The notes under the pieces were generated by a model. The model had not been told where the DNA came from. It saw only the letters and a list, made by a program, of their open reading frames with translations, and searched no databases. This document shows, in pieces, positions 17,824-25,462 of a stretch of DNA of 64,000 nucleotides. The translations under genes and the position numbers were made by a program. Source of the DNA: Cohnella lupini (GTDB taxonomy: Bacteria; Bacillota; Bacilli; Paenibacillales; Paenibacillaceae); assembly GCF_003386205.1 (NCBI RefSeq), contig NZ_QRDY01000009.1, positions 1 through 64,000 on the forward strand, given 5' to 3'. Position 1 is the first letter of the stretch, and the number at the start of each line of letters is the position of its first letter.

Positions 17824-17850
17824 AATGACTAAAATTCATTTTTGGTCATT
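17824..17850. promoter_or_regulatory. TetR-type operator in front of the tetR gene
   Basis: AATGACTAAAA and TTTTGGTCATT flank a 5-bp centre (one mismatch between the 11-bp arms). It lies 26 bp upstream of the tetR start and matches the site at 17157-17183 in length and ends. Confidence 0.7.
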
Positions 17851-17905
17851 CGGTCAAAATGATCGTAACACATCCGGAATGAATTGGCAATATTCATTCG
17901 CATAG

Positions 17906-17944
17906 CAAAAAGCGCCGCAAGCCTAGTTACAGGCTTGCGGCGCT
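17906..17944 (-). terminator. Intrinsic terminator of trxA
   Basis: A perfect 14-bp stem AGCGCCGCAAGCCT / AGGCTTGCGGCGCT with a 6-nt loop is followed on the minus strand by TTTTTGC. It starts 12 nt after the trxA stop. Confidence 0.9.
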
Positions 17945-17955
17945 CTAGAGCCGTC

Positions 17956-18267
17956 TTACATGTGGCTTTGGATTTTCGCTTTAAGGGATTCTTTGCTTTG
18001 AAGTCCGACAAGCTTGTCGACCGGCTGTCCGTCTTTGAACAGGATCAGCGTCGGAATGCTCATGACGCCGAATTGGCTTGCCAATTCCGGCTCTTCGTCA
18101 ACGTTCACTTTCGCGATTGTCGCCGAGCCTTTCAATTCCTCGGAAAGCTCTTCCACGATCGGAAGTTGAATTTTACAAGGTCCGCACCATGGTGCCCAGA
18201 AATCCAGCAAGGATACTCCTTGCGCTACGTTCTCGGTGAAATTGTCTTTCGTAATTGCAACTGCCAT
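17956..18267 (-). CDS. trxA: Thioredoxin
   Basis: This is a canonical 103-residue cytoplasmic thioredoxin that reduces protein disulfides and is itself reduced by thioredoxin reductase. The active site WCGPC (Cys28 and Cys31) lies in LDFWAPWCGPCKIQLP, and the cis-proline loop is MSIPTLILF. GGAGAG is 7 nt before the ATG. It is a monocistronic gene with its own terminator. Confidence 0.97.
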   Translation of the reverse strand: MAVAITKDNFTENVAQGVSLLDFWAPWCGPCKIQLPIVEELSEELKGSATIAKVNVDEEPELASQFGVMSIPTLILFKDGQPVDKLVGLQSKESLKAKIQSHM

Positions 18268-18370
18268 GAGACATCTCTCCTATCCAAAGTGAATTAAGGT
18301 AATAAACCTATGATGATCGGGTCATTCTAATTACCCGCTCAATCCGAAGCCCAATCAAGTACACATCGCT

Positions 18371-18796
18371 CTAAGCCTTATCATTGACGGCTAAGCGAGA
18401 CAGCATTTGTCCGATCGTGATCGACTCGAAATAAGTCTGGAGATGCTGATCCGCTCCGCAGAACACGTCGTTCATAACATCCGCCATGTTCGATCCGACC
18501 ATGCAATCCGATTCCGGATCTCCGCTGCACCAGCTTGGTGCTAACGAACCCGCTGCAAGCGCCCGGTAAATATCCGCTAAAGTAACCAATTCCGGATCCC
18601 GGGATAACCGATAACCGCCTCCGGAGCCTTCCCGGGTATCCACGAAGCCGTTCTTGCGCAAGCAACTCATGACCTTGCGGATGCGAACCGGATTCGTGCA
18701 GACGTTGGTCGCGATTTCTTCGCTGGACGCCATGCCATCGGGGCGATGCGCCAGGAATACAAGGCTGTGGACAGCTATAACGAATTCACTGTTCAT
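18371..18796 (-). CDS. Rrf2 family transcriptional regulator
   Basis: The 141-residue protein begins with the Rrf2 winged helix (NSEFVIAVHSLVFLAHRPDG, then EIATNVCTNPVRIRKVMSCL and the GSGGGYRLSRDP wing). Its C-terminal half has cysteines in WCSGDPESDC and VFCG, but the spacing is not the C-x5-C-x7-C of IscR/NsrR, so an Fe-S cluster is uncertain. ATG at 18796 has GGGGAGG 8 nt upstream. A near-consensus promoter with a perfect inverted repeat over its -10 suggests autorepression. Signal unknown, with thiol or redox sensing plausible. Confidence 0.9.
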   Translation of the reverse strand: MNSEFVIAVHSLVFLAHRPDGMASSEEIATNVCTNPVRIRKVMSCLRKNGFVDTREGSGGGYRLSRDPELVTLADIYRALAAGSLAPSWCSGDPESDCMVGSNMADVMNDVFCGADQHLQTYFESITIGQMLSRLAVNDKA

Positions 18797-18818
18797 ACGA
18801 CAAGCCTCCCCGGTGATT

Positions 18819-18853
18819 ACTGTAATAATATCAGTTACAGTTGAGGTTGTCAA
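18819..18853 (-). promoter_or_regulatory. Promoter and operator of the Rrf2 gene
   Basis: On the minus strand TTGACA (18853-18848) and TATTAT (18830-18825) are 17 nt apart. The 23-bp inverted repeat ACTGTAA-N9-TTACAGT (18819-18841) covers the -10 region completely, the expected geometry for autorepression. Confidence 0.75.
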
Positions 18854-18944
18854 GGGGGCGAAGCCTTCCCACGACTCGTATTATCTCAACCCTCCCCTTA
18901 TTTTATCCTTTTTATCGCCCTTCCTCTTCCGCAGCTGAATCCGT

Positions 18945-19772
18945 TCAGAAATCAATGTGATCCGGATCCGCCCCGAAGCGCCTATTTTGATTCAACGAAT
19001 CGATCCGGTTCACATCCTCGGGTTCCAATTCGAAATCGAATAGATCTGCGTTCTCTTGTATTCTCCCAAGGTTTACGGACTTCGGGATGGTAACGATGCC
19101 AAGCTGCAAATGCCACCTCAGCACGACTTGCGCCGGCGTCTTGCCGTATTTGGAGGCAAGCTCAGTAATAAGAGGCAGCTCCAACCGTCCTTGCATGAGC
19201 GGTCTCCAAGATTGTAGCTGAATGCCTTCCTTACGGCAAAACGCGAATAGCTTCTTCTGAGTATGCAAAGGATGGAGCTCCACTTGGTTAACCATCGGCT
19301 TGATGTTGCACGATCCCATCAAATCCTCGAGATGATGGATATTGAAATTGCTGACCCCGATAGCACGTACGAGCCCTTGATCGTAGAGCTTCTCGAGCGC
19401 CTTATAAGTTTCTTTATACTGGCCTACGACGGGCCAATGAACCAAGTATAAATCGACATATTCCATACCTAACCGTTCGAGACTGCCATCGAACGCTTTA
19501 AGCGCGTTATCGTAACCTTGCTCGTTATTCCATACCTTCGTCGTGACGAAAAGCCTTTCGCGCGATATGCCGGAGGCTCGGACAGCTTGTCCGACGGCTT
19601 TCTCGTTCTTGTACATGGACGCCGTATCTACGCCGCGATAACCAGCCTTCAAAGCCGCGGATACCGCGTTTACGGTTTCTTCGCCGTCTTGAGCGCGCCA
19701 CACACCTAAACCGAGACGGGGCATTTCCGCGCCGTTCAGCAACTCGGTCGTCGAATCAATCGACAGCTTCAT
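18945..19772 (-). CDS. Aldo/keto reductase
   Basis: This 275-residue NADPH-dependent (beta/alpha)8-barrel reductase reduces aldehydes and ketones. The catalytic Asp and Tyr are in GVDTASMYKNEKAVG, the Lys in TTKVWN and the His in LYLVHWPV. The coenzyme-binding end TIPKSVNLGRIQENADLFDF is present. ATG at 19772 has GGAGGAG 6 nt upstream. It is closest in style to Bacillus YtbE/YvgN-type enzymes that detoxify methylglyoxal, but the substrate cannot be told from sequence. Confidence 0.95.
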   Translation of the reverse strand: MKLSIDSTTELLNGAEMPRLGLGVWRAQDGEETVNAVSAALKAGYRGVDTASMYKNEKAVGQAVRASGISRERLFVTTKVWNNEQGYDNALKAFDGSLERLGMEYVDLYLVHWPVVGQYKETYKALEKLYDQGLVRAIGVSNFNIHHLEDLMGSCNIKPMVNQVELHPLHTQKKLFAFCRKEGIQLQSWRPLMQGRLELPLITELASKYGKTPAQVVLRWHLQLGIVTIPKSVNLGRIQENADLFDFELEPEDVNRIDSLNQNRRFGADPDHIDF

Positions 19773-19839
19773 TTCCGACTCCTCCTTCAATTCCTTACTT
19801 ATCGCGCACTAATCGAAATCTCTTCTAGGGAGCCTGCCT

Positions 19840-20655
19840 TCACTCATACCTGTAGTAATCTTGCGAATGTACCCTTTGGAATCCGACCGATTCATACAAG
19901 CCTAATGCTTGATCGTTTTTCGTTTCGACTTCCAAATGTACCGAGTGACCGTTCGAGCTTTGTTCCTTAACGACCTGTCGCAGCACTTTCCTGCCGATAC
20001 CCTTGCCCTGATGCTGAGGCAAAATGGAGAATCCGTAAATCCATGCTTGTCCGTCCACCCGGCTCACTCGAATTTTCCCTATTGTTTCTTCATTCACTTC
20101 AATCATATGCATATCGGTGTCTTCATCCACGTCTACCCCGCCTTCGATCGCCCGGGCATCCTCTTCATCCAAGCCGAACGCCGTCACGGACAAACGTACG
20201 CGCATTTCGAAGTCGTCCGCTCTTGCCGGCCTTAGAATAACGCCATCGGCATCTTCTATCGGCCTTTGTTGCCATTTCATTTGATGCTCAGAAAAAGCGT
20301 ATACGGCGCTTTGTTTACTTAGAAAAGCTTTCGCCGCATCCGATCCCGCCGGAGCGTTCAATAAAATTTTCTTGAACCCCGCTTGTCTAACCGCGCTTAT
20401 TCCCTGTTCGAACAAACGTTGAAAATGTCCTTTCCGCCGTTCATTCGGACTCGTCATGCCGCATATCTCCACAGTAGAACCGAATGGATATAAACCTAGG
20501 AACGCGATAAGTTCGCCATTTTCATAATGGAAAAAGTCCAGTTCTGAAGATTCGCGCTTTCTCAGCATCTCCCGATTCAGCTTCAATTGTACATGATCGT
20601 GGGCCTCGCATATCGTTTGCAGTCGTTCGATATCATTCAATCGTTGCGTTATCAA
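19840..20655 (-). CDS. GNAT N-acetyltransferase with two GNAT domains
   Basis: The product has two acetyltransferase folds: an N-terminal one (SPNERRKGHFQRLFEQGI) and a C-terminal one with an intact acetyl-CoA pyrophosphate loop (ILPQHQGKGIGRKVLRQV) and the end motif NDQALGLYESVGF. The N-terminal domain is degenerate (RRKGHFQ) and probably structural. I prefer the TTG at 20655 (271 aa), which has GAGGGGGA 7 nt upstream; the in-frame ATG at 20691 adds 12 residues but has no ribosome site. The gene is divergent from the DsbA-like gene. Substrate unknown. Confidence 0.85.
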   Translation of the reverse strand: MITQRLNDIERLQTICEAHDHVQLKLNREMLRKRESSELDFFHYENGELIAFLGLYPFGSTVEICGMTSPNERRKGHFQRLFEQGISAVRQAGFKKILLNAPAGSDAAKAFLSKQSAVYAFSEHQMKWQQRPIEDADGVILRPARADDFEMRVRLSVTAFGLDEEDARAIEGGVDVDEDTDMHMIEVNEETIGKIRVSRVDGQAWIYGFSILPQHQGKGIGRKVLRQVVKEQSSNGHSVHLEVETKNDQALGLYESVGFQRVHSQDYYRYE

Positions 20656-20811
20656 AACGGTCTCCCCCTCATATCCGACTCGCGCTTCCATGGCTCATTA
20701 GCGCGCCCCACCATCTTAGCTCGCGGAACTGTAATCCTTCTTATTTTACCATCGTCGTTCTTCTCCCGCTCATTGAATGCAGCTCGGTTGTCTGCCATAC
20801 TAAGTATATAG

Positions 20812-21477
20812 ATGTTCCATTCTAACGCAGAGGTGATCCCGATTAAAATCGACGTGTATTCCGATATGGTATGTCCTTGGTGCCGAATCGGCAAGAAGAA
20901 TATGAGCGACGCCATCGAAACTTGGCACGAGTTGTCCGGCCAGACGGTCGAAGTCAGCTACCATGCTTACCAACTGGACCCTACGTTGCCGCCCGAAGGC
21001 TTACCTTTCGATAGCGTCATGGAGAAGAAAATGGGCGGCGCCGAGCGCTTAAGGCCGATGATGCAGCGGGTTACCGATGCCGGCGCCGCGGTCGGAGTAA
21101 CATTCAAATTCGACAAAGTAGAGCGCATGCCGAATACCGTGCTCGCCCACAGGGTCACGGCTCTGCTTCCGGAAGAAGACGAAGTCTATTGGTTAGACGC
21201 CGTCATGAAAGCCTATTTCGAGGACGGTCGGGATATCGCGAAATTGGACGTTCTCATGGACATAGCAGCCGAGCTTGGACTGGATGCCGATGAAGCCAGG
21301 CGTCATCTGGAAGCCGGCGAAGGGCTCGAAGACATCGAGCGGGATCAGGAAGCCGCCAAGTCTATGGGGATCACGGGAGTTCCTTTCTTCATCATCAACA
21401 ATAAATACGCCTTGTCCGGCGCTTATCCGTCCGCGCAGTTCCTCGAAGCGTTCAAGAAGATTTCGCAGGAGGGCTAG
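20812..21477 (+). CDS. DsbA-family (FrnE-like) thiol oxidoreductase
   Basis: This cytoplasmic FrnE-type protein of about 211-221 aa has a thioredoxin fold with a helical insert. The active site CPWC is at residues 21-24, followed by the typical IGKKNMSDAI and the cis-Pro loop GITGVPFFIINNKYALSGAY. The ATG at 20812 has no ribosome site. A strong GAGGTGATC lies 3-8 nt before an in-frame ATT (20842), which would give the family-typical start IKIDVYSDMVCPWC. The true start may therefore be AUU. It ends in a strong terminator. Confidence 0.9.
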   Translation: MFHSNAEVIPIKIDVYSDMVCPWCRIGKKNMSDAIETWHELSGQTVEVSYHAYQLDPTLPPEGLPFDSVMEKKMGGAERLRPMMQRVTDAGAAVGVTFKFDKVERMPNTVLAHRVTALLPEEDEVYWLDAVMKAYFEDGRDIAKLDVLMDIAAELGLDADEARRHLEAGEGLEDIERDQEAAKSMGITGVPFFIINNKYALSGAYPSAQFLEAFKKISQEG

Positions 21478-21502
21478 AATTGGGGACGGCACGCTTCTAA
21501 TG

Positions 21503-21575
21503 AGCCGGGCCGGAGTCGCTTTGCTTATCGCCCTACGCGATTGCAAAGTATCTCCGGCCCGGCTTTTACTGTTTT
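21503..21575 (+). terminator. Intrinsic terminator of the FrnE-like gene
   Basis: A perfect 13-bp stem AGCCGGGCCGGAG / CTCCGGCCCGGCT, with a second short stem inside (CTTTGC/GCAAAG), is followed by TTTACTGTTTTG. Confidence 0.85.
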
Positions 21576-21687
21576 GCAAGATCGATTAGGTAACTTCCGC
21601 CCTCTTGCCGATTGCCTGTTCTCGATTTCGCTCCGTAGCGGCACGCCCTGCCGTTAATGTCTCACACGTTCAGCTCCAGAAAGAGTT

Positions 21688-23124
21688 TCACTTCGCCTTC
21701 CGCTCGGAGACCGCCCGCGCGATCCATACTCCCGCCGCGCCTGCTTGCGCCAAGCCGCGGGTTACGCCCGCTCCGTCACCGCCGCAGTAGAGTCCCGAAA
21801 TTTCCGTCTCCAGCTTCTCGGTTAGCTTAGGGCGCGCCGAATAAAACTTCGCCTCCACGCCATAGAACAACGTATGCTCCGATGCGATTCCCGGCGTGAC
21901 TTTATCCAAAGCTTCGACCATCTCGATCAAGCTTTTCATCGTGTTATACGGCAATACCAGCCCCAGATCGCCCGGAACAGCTTCGTGAAGAGTCGGTTCG
22001 ATAAAGCCTTCTTTGATGCGCCCCGCCGTGGATCTGCGTCCTCTTATGATATCGCCGAACTTCTGGACGATAACGCCTCCGCTAGACAGATCGTTCGCCC
22101 TTTTGCAAATTTCGCGCGCGTATTCGTTCGGCTTGTCGAAGGGATCGGTGAACTTGTGCGAGACGAGCAAAGCGAAGTTCGTATTCGCCGAGCCTAACGC
22201 GGGATCCTTAAATGAATGCCCGTTCGCGGCCATGACGCCGCTATGATTTTCCACGACGACGTGGCCGGAAGGATTGCTGCAGAAAGTTCTCACCCGGGTA
22301 CCCACCGACGTATTGTAGATGAATTTCCCTTCATAAAGGTGTTCGTTGATCTCCCGCATGACGACATCGGAGGTTTCCACTCGCACTCCTACATCCACTT
22401 GGTTGTTCGCCATGACCAATCTGCGCTTCTTCAGCACCTCCGTCAACCAGCCCGACCCATCTCGTCCCGGAGCGATCACGACGGTGTCCGCCCCGATTTC
22501 CTCGCCGTTCTTGAGCGTTATTCCGCGAACCCGGTGACCCCCGTTTTCCTTGACGGTCAACAGATCGGCGACTTCCGTCTTGAAACGCATATCGATTCGG
22601 CTCTCCAGGTATTCGCGAATGGACTTCAAGATTTCCAAATTTTGCTCGGTGCCCAAATGCCTGACTTGCGCCCTCAACAGCTTGAGCCCTGCGGCGTATC
22701 CTCTATGCTCGATGTTCTTAACGAACTCCGTAGTCGGATCGGTCAGATTTATAGTCGCTCCGTGCTCTAAGTTAATTTCATCTACGTAACGAATCAAGCT
22801 TAACACTTGCGAGTGAGGCAAGTAATCCGTTAACCAACCGCCGAACTCCGTCGTAATGTTGAACTTCCCGTCGCTGTAAGCGCCCGCCCCGCCGAAGCCG
22901 GCCGTTATCGAACAAGCGGGCAAGCAGCCCGCGAATTCTTTCTTCCCCGCGGGCGGAGGGCAGAGCTCGATTTTATTTTCCAGGATGGGGCAATGTCGTT
23001 GTTTGATGTCATGTCCTTTATCCACCAACAACACTTTGAGTCCAGGCGAGGTTCTCGACAACTCGTAACAAGCGAAAATGCCGGCGGGACCGGCTCCGAC
23101 CACGACAACATCGTACAAGCTCAT
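21688..23124 (-). CDS. Uncharacterised FAD-dependent dehydrogenase (COG2509-like)
   Basis: The 478-residue protein starts with a Rossmann FAD motif (VVVVGAGPAGIFACYELS). It has a cysteine-bearing segment (CPPPAGKKEFAGCLPACS), the TAGFGGAGAYSDGKFN loop and a C-terminal FAD-contact motif (GLYCGGDGAGVTRGLAQAGA). This is the pattern of the uncharacterised FAD-dependent dehydrogenase family related to HI0933/AidA-like flavoproteins. ATG at 23124 is preceded by AGGAGGAG at 8 nt. A guanine-type riboswitch with terminator lies 145-255 nt upstream on the same strand and no other gene intervenes, so purine supply seems to control it. The reaction is unknown. Confidence 0.85.
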   Translation of the reverse strand: MSLYDVVVVGAGPAGIFACYELSRTSPGLKVLLVDKGHDIKQRHCPILENKIELCPPPAGKKEFAGCLPACSITAGFGGAGAYSDGKFNITTEFGGWLTDYLPHSQVLSLIRYVDEINLEHGATINLTDPTTEFVKNIEHRGYAAGLKLLRAQVRHLGTEQNLEILKSIREYLESRIDMRFKTEVADLLTVKENGGHRVRGITLKNGEEIGADTVVIAPGRDGSGWLTEVLKKRRLVMANNQVDVGVRVETSDVVMREINEHLYEGKFIYNTSVGTRVRTFCSNPSGHVVVENHSGVMAANGHSFKDPALGSANTNFALLVSHKFTDPFDKPNEYAREICKRANDLSSGGVIVQKFGDIIRGRRSTAGRIKEGFIEPTLHEAVPGDLGLVLPYNTMKSLIEMVEALDKVTPGIASEHTLFYGVEAKFYSARPKLTEKLETEISGLYCGGDGAGVTRGLAQAGAAGVWIARAVSERKAK

Positions 23125-23262
23125 GTTAGAATCTCCTCCTGATTTGCCCTCGTAGCCTGGGTGAAGCAAGCATAAACGGCTGTAGCCCGTGAGGCGGCGC
23201 GGATCGTTCATGACTGTGGTTATTCGGAAGGAATAGGATAGAAACCCAAACGTTCTGAAGAA

Positions 23263-23324
23263 CCAAAAAAATTCCCGACTATCGAAGGGTGTGGGGGTGC
23301 CACATCCTTCGTAGTCGGGAATTT
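23263..23324 (-). terminator. Riboswitch terminator
   Basis: On the minus strand the 3' part of the aptamer (AAATTCCCGACTA then CGAAGG) pairs with CCTTCG and TAGTCGGGAATTT downstream, followed by T-run. The stem therefore uses the same bases as P3 and P1 of the aptamer, and the two folds exclude each other. This predicts shut-off when ligand is absent or present depending on the anti-terminator; in guanine riboswitches of this layout ligand normally favours termination through a P1-stabilised fold. Confidence 0.85.
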
Positions 23325-23379
23325 AAGGTTCCCGGTAGAGACCCCCGGCCCGTATCGCCAAGGATATACGAATGGATGA
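23303..23379 (-). promoter_or_regulatory. Purine riboswitch aptamer, guanine/hypoxanthine type
   Basis: The minus strand carries the full purine-riboswitch pattern: P1 arms (CATCC-A-TTCGTA and TACGAAGGATG), P2 ending in the GATACGG loop, the core TCTCTACC junction, and P3 GGGAACCTTAAATTCCC with the CC that pairs with loop 2. The J3/1 segment reads CCGACTA, with cytosine at the specificity position (74 in xpt), which indicates guanine or hypoxanthine rather than adenine. J2/3 differs from xpt at the flexible position 48 (C for U). It controls the FAD dehydrogenase gene downstream. The rest of the interval up to 23603 shows nothing clear. Confidence 0.93.
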
Positions 23380-23603
23380 ATCGATGAAATTGAGTTCGTT
23401 TCCATTAAGTAGATTACTTCATCAGGACGTACAAGTCAATCGGAAACAAGCCTCATCATTCGCATATGGGAACAAACAACCAAGTTCAAGTGATTTTTAC
23501 ACAATAAAATTACGCCAAACCCGAACAATACCGCCCCAAAATTAATGTGACGTTTATATCTAGCATGTTCCCTTTGCTCGACCCCGCCTGTCATCCGACC
23601 GCT

Positions 23604-24470
23604 CTATCCCGTCTCCGCCAATTGAACATCCACCGAGACTTGCAAGGTTTGGCCCGACGTGCCGCGATAGATCCCTTTAACCGGAACGATATCCATATAG
23701 TCCCGTCCATGCCCGAGCTTTACGTAACGCCAATCGATAAGGTTGTTGTTCGTCGGATCGATGCCCTGCCAGCCTACTCCCGGAATATATACCTCGACCC
23801 AAGCATGGGAAGCCTGCTCGAAGTCCGCGTTCCTGCCCTGCAGGTCGCCTACGAAATGATAGCCGCTCACGTATCTCGCAGGCACTCCTCGCATTCTGCA
23901 TACCGACAGCAGCAAATGGGCGAAGTCTTGGCAAACGCCCGTCCCGATCCCGATTAATTCGTCCGCGGTCGTATGAACTCCCGTGGAATGCGGCTTATAT
24001 TCGAAATCCCCGTAGATCGCGCTAGCCGCGTTCCTAATAAATCCGAAGACCCCGTCCTCTTCTCCTCGAATGCCAAGCGCGTAAGCTTCCACCGTGGAAT
24101 GAAACGAAGCGTAAGAGGTCGGCAGCAAATATTCCGCGTTGTTATCGATGAAGTCCTCGCTTCTGAGCCGATTCCATGATTCCTCCGGCCCCCATGCGGC
24201 TTTCCATACGACATCCCTATCCCGCGTCACGACTGTGGAACGGGACGTTATCGTCAACTCCCGATGCGGAGCGTACGCCGTAAAGGAATGGACCCGATTC
24301 CCGAAATAATCTTCGTAGGAAAGCAACTGCACGTTAGGTTCGATGATCAGCCGATGCTGGTAGCACGCCTGCCGCTCATCGGTGCGCGGAGACAGCCGGA
24401 TTTCATTGACACTGTCCGTCACTACCGAATCGTACTTGTATTTGGTCACGTGGCAAATGTCGACCTTCAT
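23604..24470 (-). CDS. Transglutaminase-like protein
   Basis: The 288-residue protein has an N-terminal beta domain (bacterial transglutaminase N type, about 1-85, MKVDICHVTKYKYDSVVTDS) and a transglutaminase/protease core with the triad Cys180 (GTGVCQDFAH), His222 (ASHAWVEV) and Asp238 (GIDPTN). No signal peptide is seen, so it acts in the cytoplasm. Its ATG overlaps the stop of the alpha-E gene (ATGA), and GGGAGG lies 8 nt upstream. It is the last gene of the ATP-grasp/alpha-E/transglutaminase operon, predicted elsewhere to make and trim a peptide. The substrate is unknown. Confidence 0.93.
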   Translation of the reverse strand: MKVDICHVTKYKYDSVVTDSVNEIRLSPRTDERQACYQHRLIIEPNVQLLSYEDYFGNRVHSFTAYAPHRELTITSRSTVVTRDRDVVWKAAWGPEESWNRLRSEDFIDNNAEYLLPTSYASFHSTVEAYALGIRGEEDGVFGFIRNAASAIYGDFEYKPHSTGVHTTADELIGIGTGVCQDFAHLLLSVCRMRGVPARYVSGYHFVGDLQGRNADFEQASHAWVEVYIPGVGWQGIDPTNNNLIDWRYVKLGHGRDYMDIVPVKGIYRGTSGQTLQVSVDVQLAETG

Positions 24471-25420
24471 GCGATAACCTCCCTTCCGGGGGAAAAAAAG
24501 TATTTGGCCACCGCTTCTCCCAGCTGGCTGTTCGTAATAAGCAGCTGTTGCAGGACGGCATTTAATGAATCCATCGTAATATCGTTGCGATCTAGCCATC
24601 CAAGCTCGGAGCGGGCTTTGCCCGCAAGCCGGATCATCCTCTCGAGCGCCGAGCTCGACTTGTCGGAATGACCCCTCAACGCCTTCAAATGCTGTTCGAA
24701 ATTCGCGAGCGCGAAATGAACTGAGCGGGGAAACGTTTCCTGCAGCACAAGGAACCTCGCCACTTCTTCGAGCGAGATATCTTCGAGATCCAATCGACGG
24801 AACGCCTCGTAGCCTCCGACCGATTTCAACACGGCCATCGTGTAAGCATAGGAGGCTTTGCGCTTATCCGGCTCGATATTGCTTACCGATTGAAGTAATC
24901 GGACCACGTTCTCCGACCTCTCCAAATATCGCCCGCTCTCCAGCATATGCCACGACTCGTCCCGGAGCGATATGGAAACCGCGGTCCCCTGGAAGGCGGC
25001 AAGGCCTTCTTTTACCCGTTGAAAAAAACGGTGCGGAGACTGCTGCATGACCTCCTCGAGCTGAACGCCTTTCAGCCAGAGGTAAAAGCCGTTCAGAAGG
25101 TTCCACAGCTCGGATGGGAGCTGCTCGCGAATTTTCTTCAAGTTGTCCCGCGCTTGGGCAATACAGGATAAGATCGAGTTCGATTGCGTCAAATCCAGTG
25201 TAAGGAAAAATAGCACCTCATGCTCCCGATAAGCGTCGTACCTTTCTTCGTATAGCTTACAATCCCCGATAGCCTCCGCTATCCTTCTCCACACCGTCTC
25301 CGATTCTCCGTTGCCTTCCTCGCGCAGATGGTAATAGACGTCCAACAGCCGGGCATGGTTCTCGGCGCGTTCGGTGTATCGCCCGATCCAGAACAACGAT
25401 TCCGCTATCCTATCCAACAT
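24467..25420 (-). CDS. Alpha-E domain protein (DUF403)
   Basis: This 317-residue all-helical protein starts with the family signature MLDRIAESLFWIGRYTERAE and has the helical repeats typical of the alpha-E domain (ESGRYLERSENVVRLL later on). The family has no known enzyme activity and is found with circularly permuted ATP-grasp ligases and transglutaminases. ATG at 25420 has AAGGAG 8 nt upstream. It starts 42 nt after the ATP-grasp stop and overlaps the transglutaminase by 4 nt, so the three are translationally linked. Confidence 0.93.
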   Translation of the reverse strand: MLDRIAESLFWIGRYTERAENHARLLDVYYHLREEGNGESETVWRRIAEAIGDCKLYEERYDAYREHEVLFFLTLDLTQSNSILSCIAQARDNLKKIREQLPSELWNLLNGFYLWLKGVQLEEVMQQSPHRFFQRVKEGLAAFQGTAVSISLRDESWHMLESGRYLERSENVVRLLQSVSNIEPDKRKASYAYTMAVLKSVGGYEAFRRLDLEDISLEEVARFLVLQETFPRSVHFALANFEQHLKALRGHSDKSSSALERMIRLAGKARSELGWLDRNDITMDSLNAVLQQLLITNSQLGEAVAKYFFSPGREVIA

Positions 25421-25462
25421 AAGCCCCACTCCTTATGGACTCGAATCCAACTTATCTATCCG

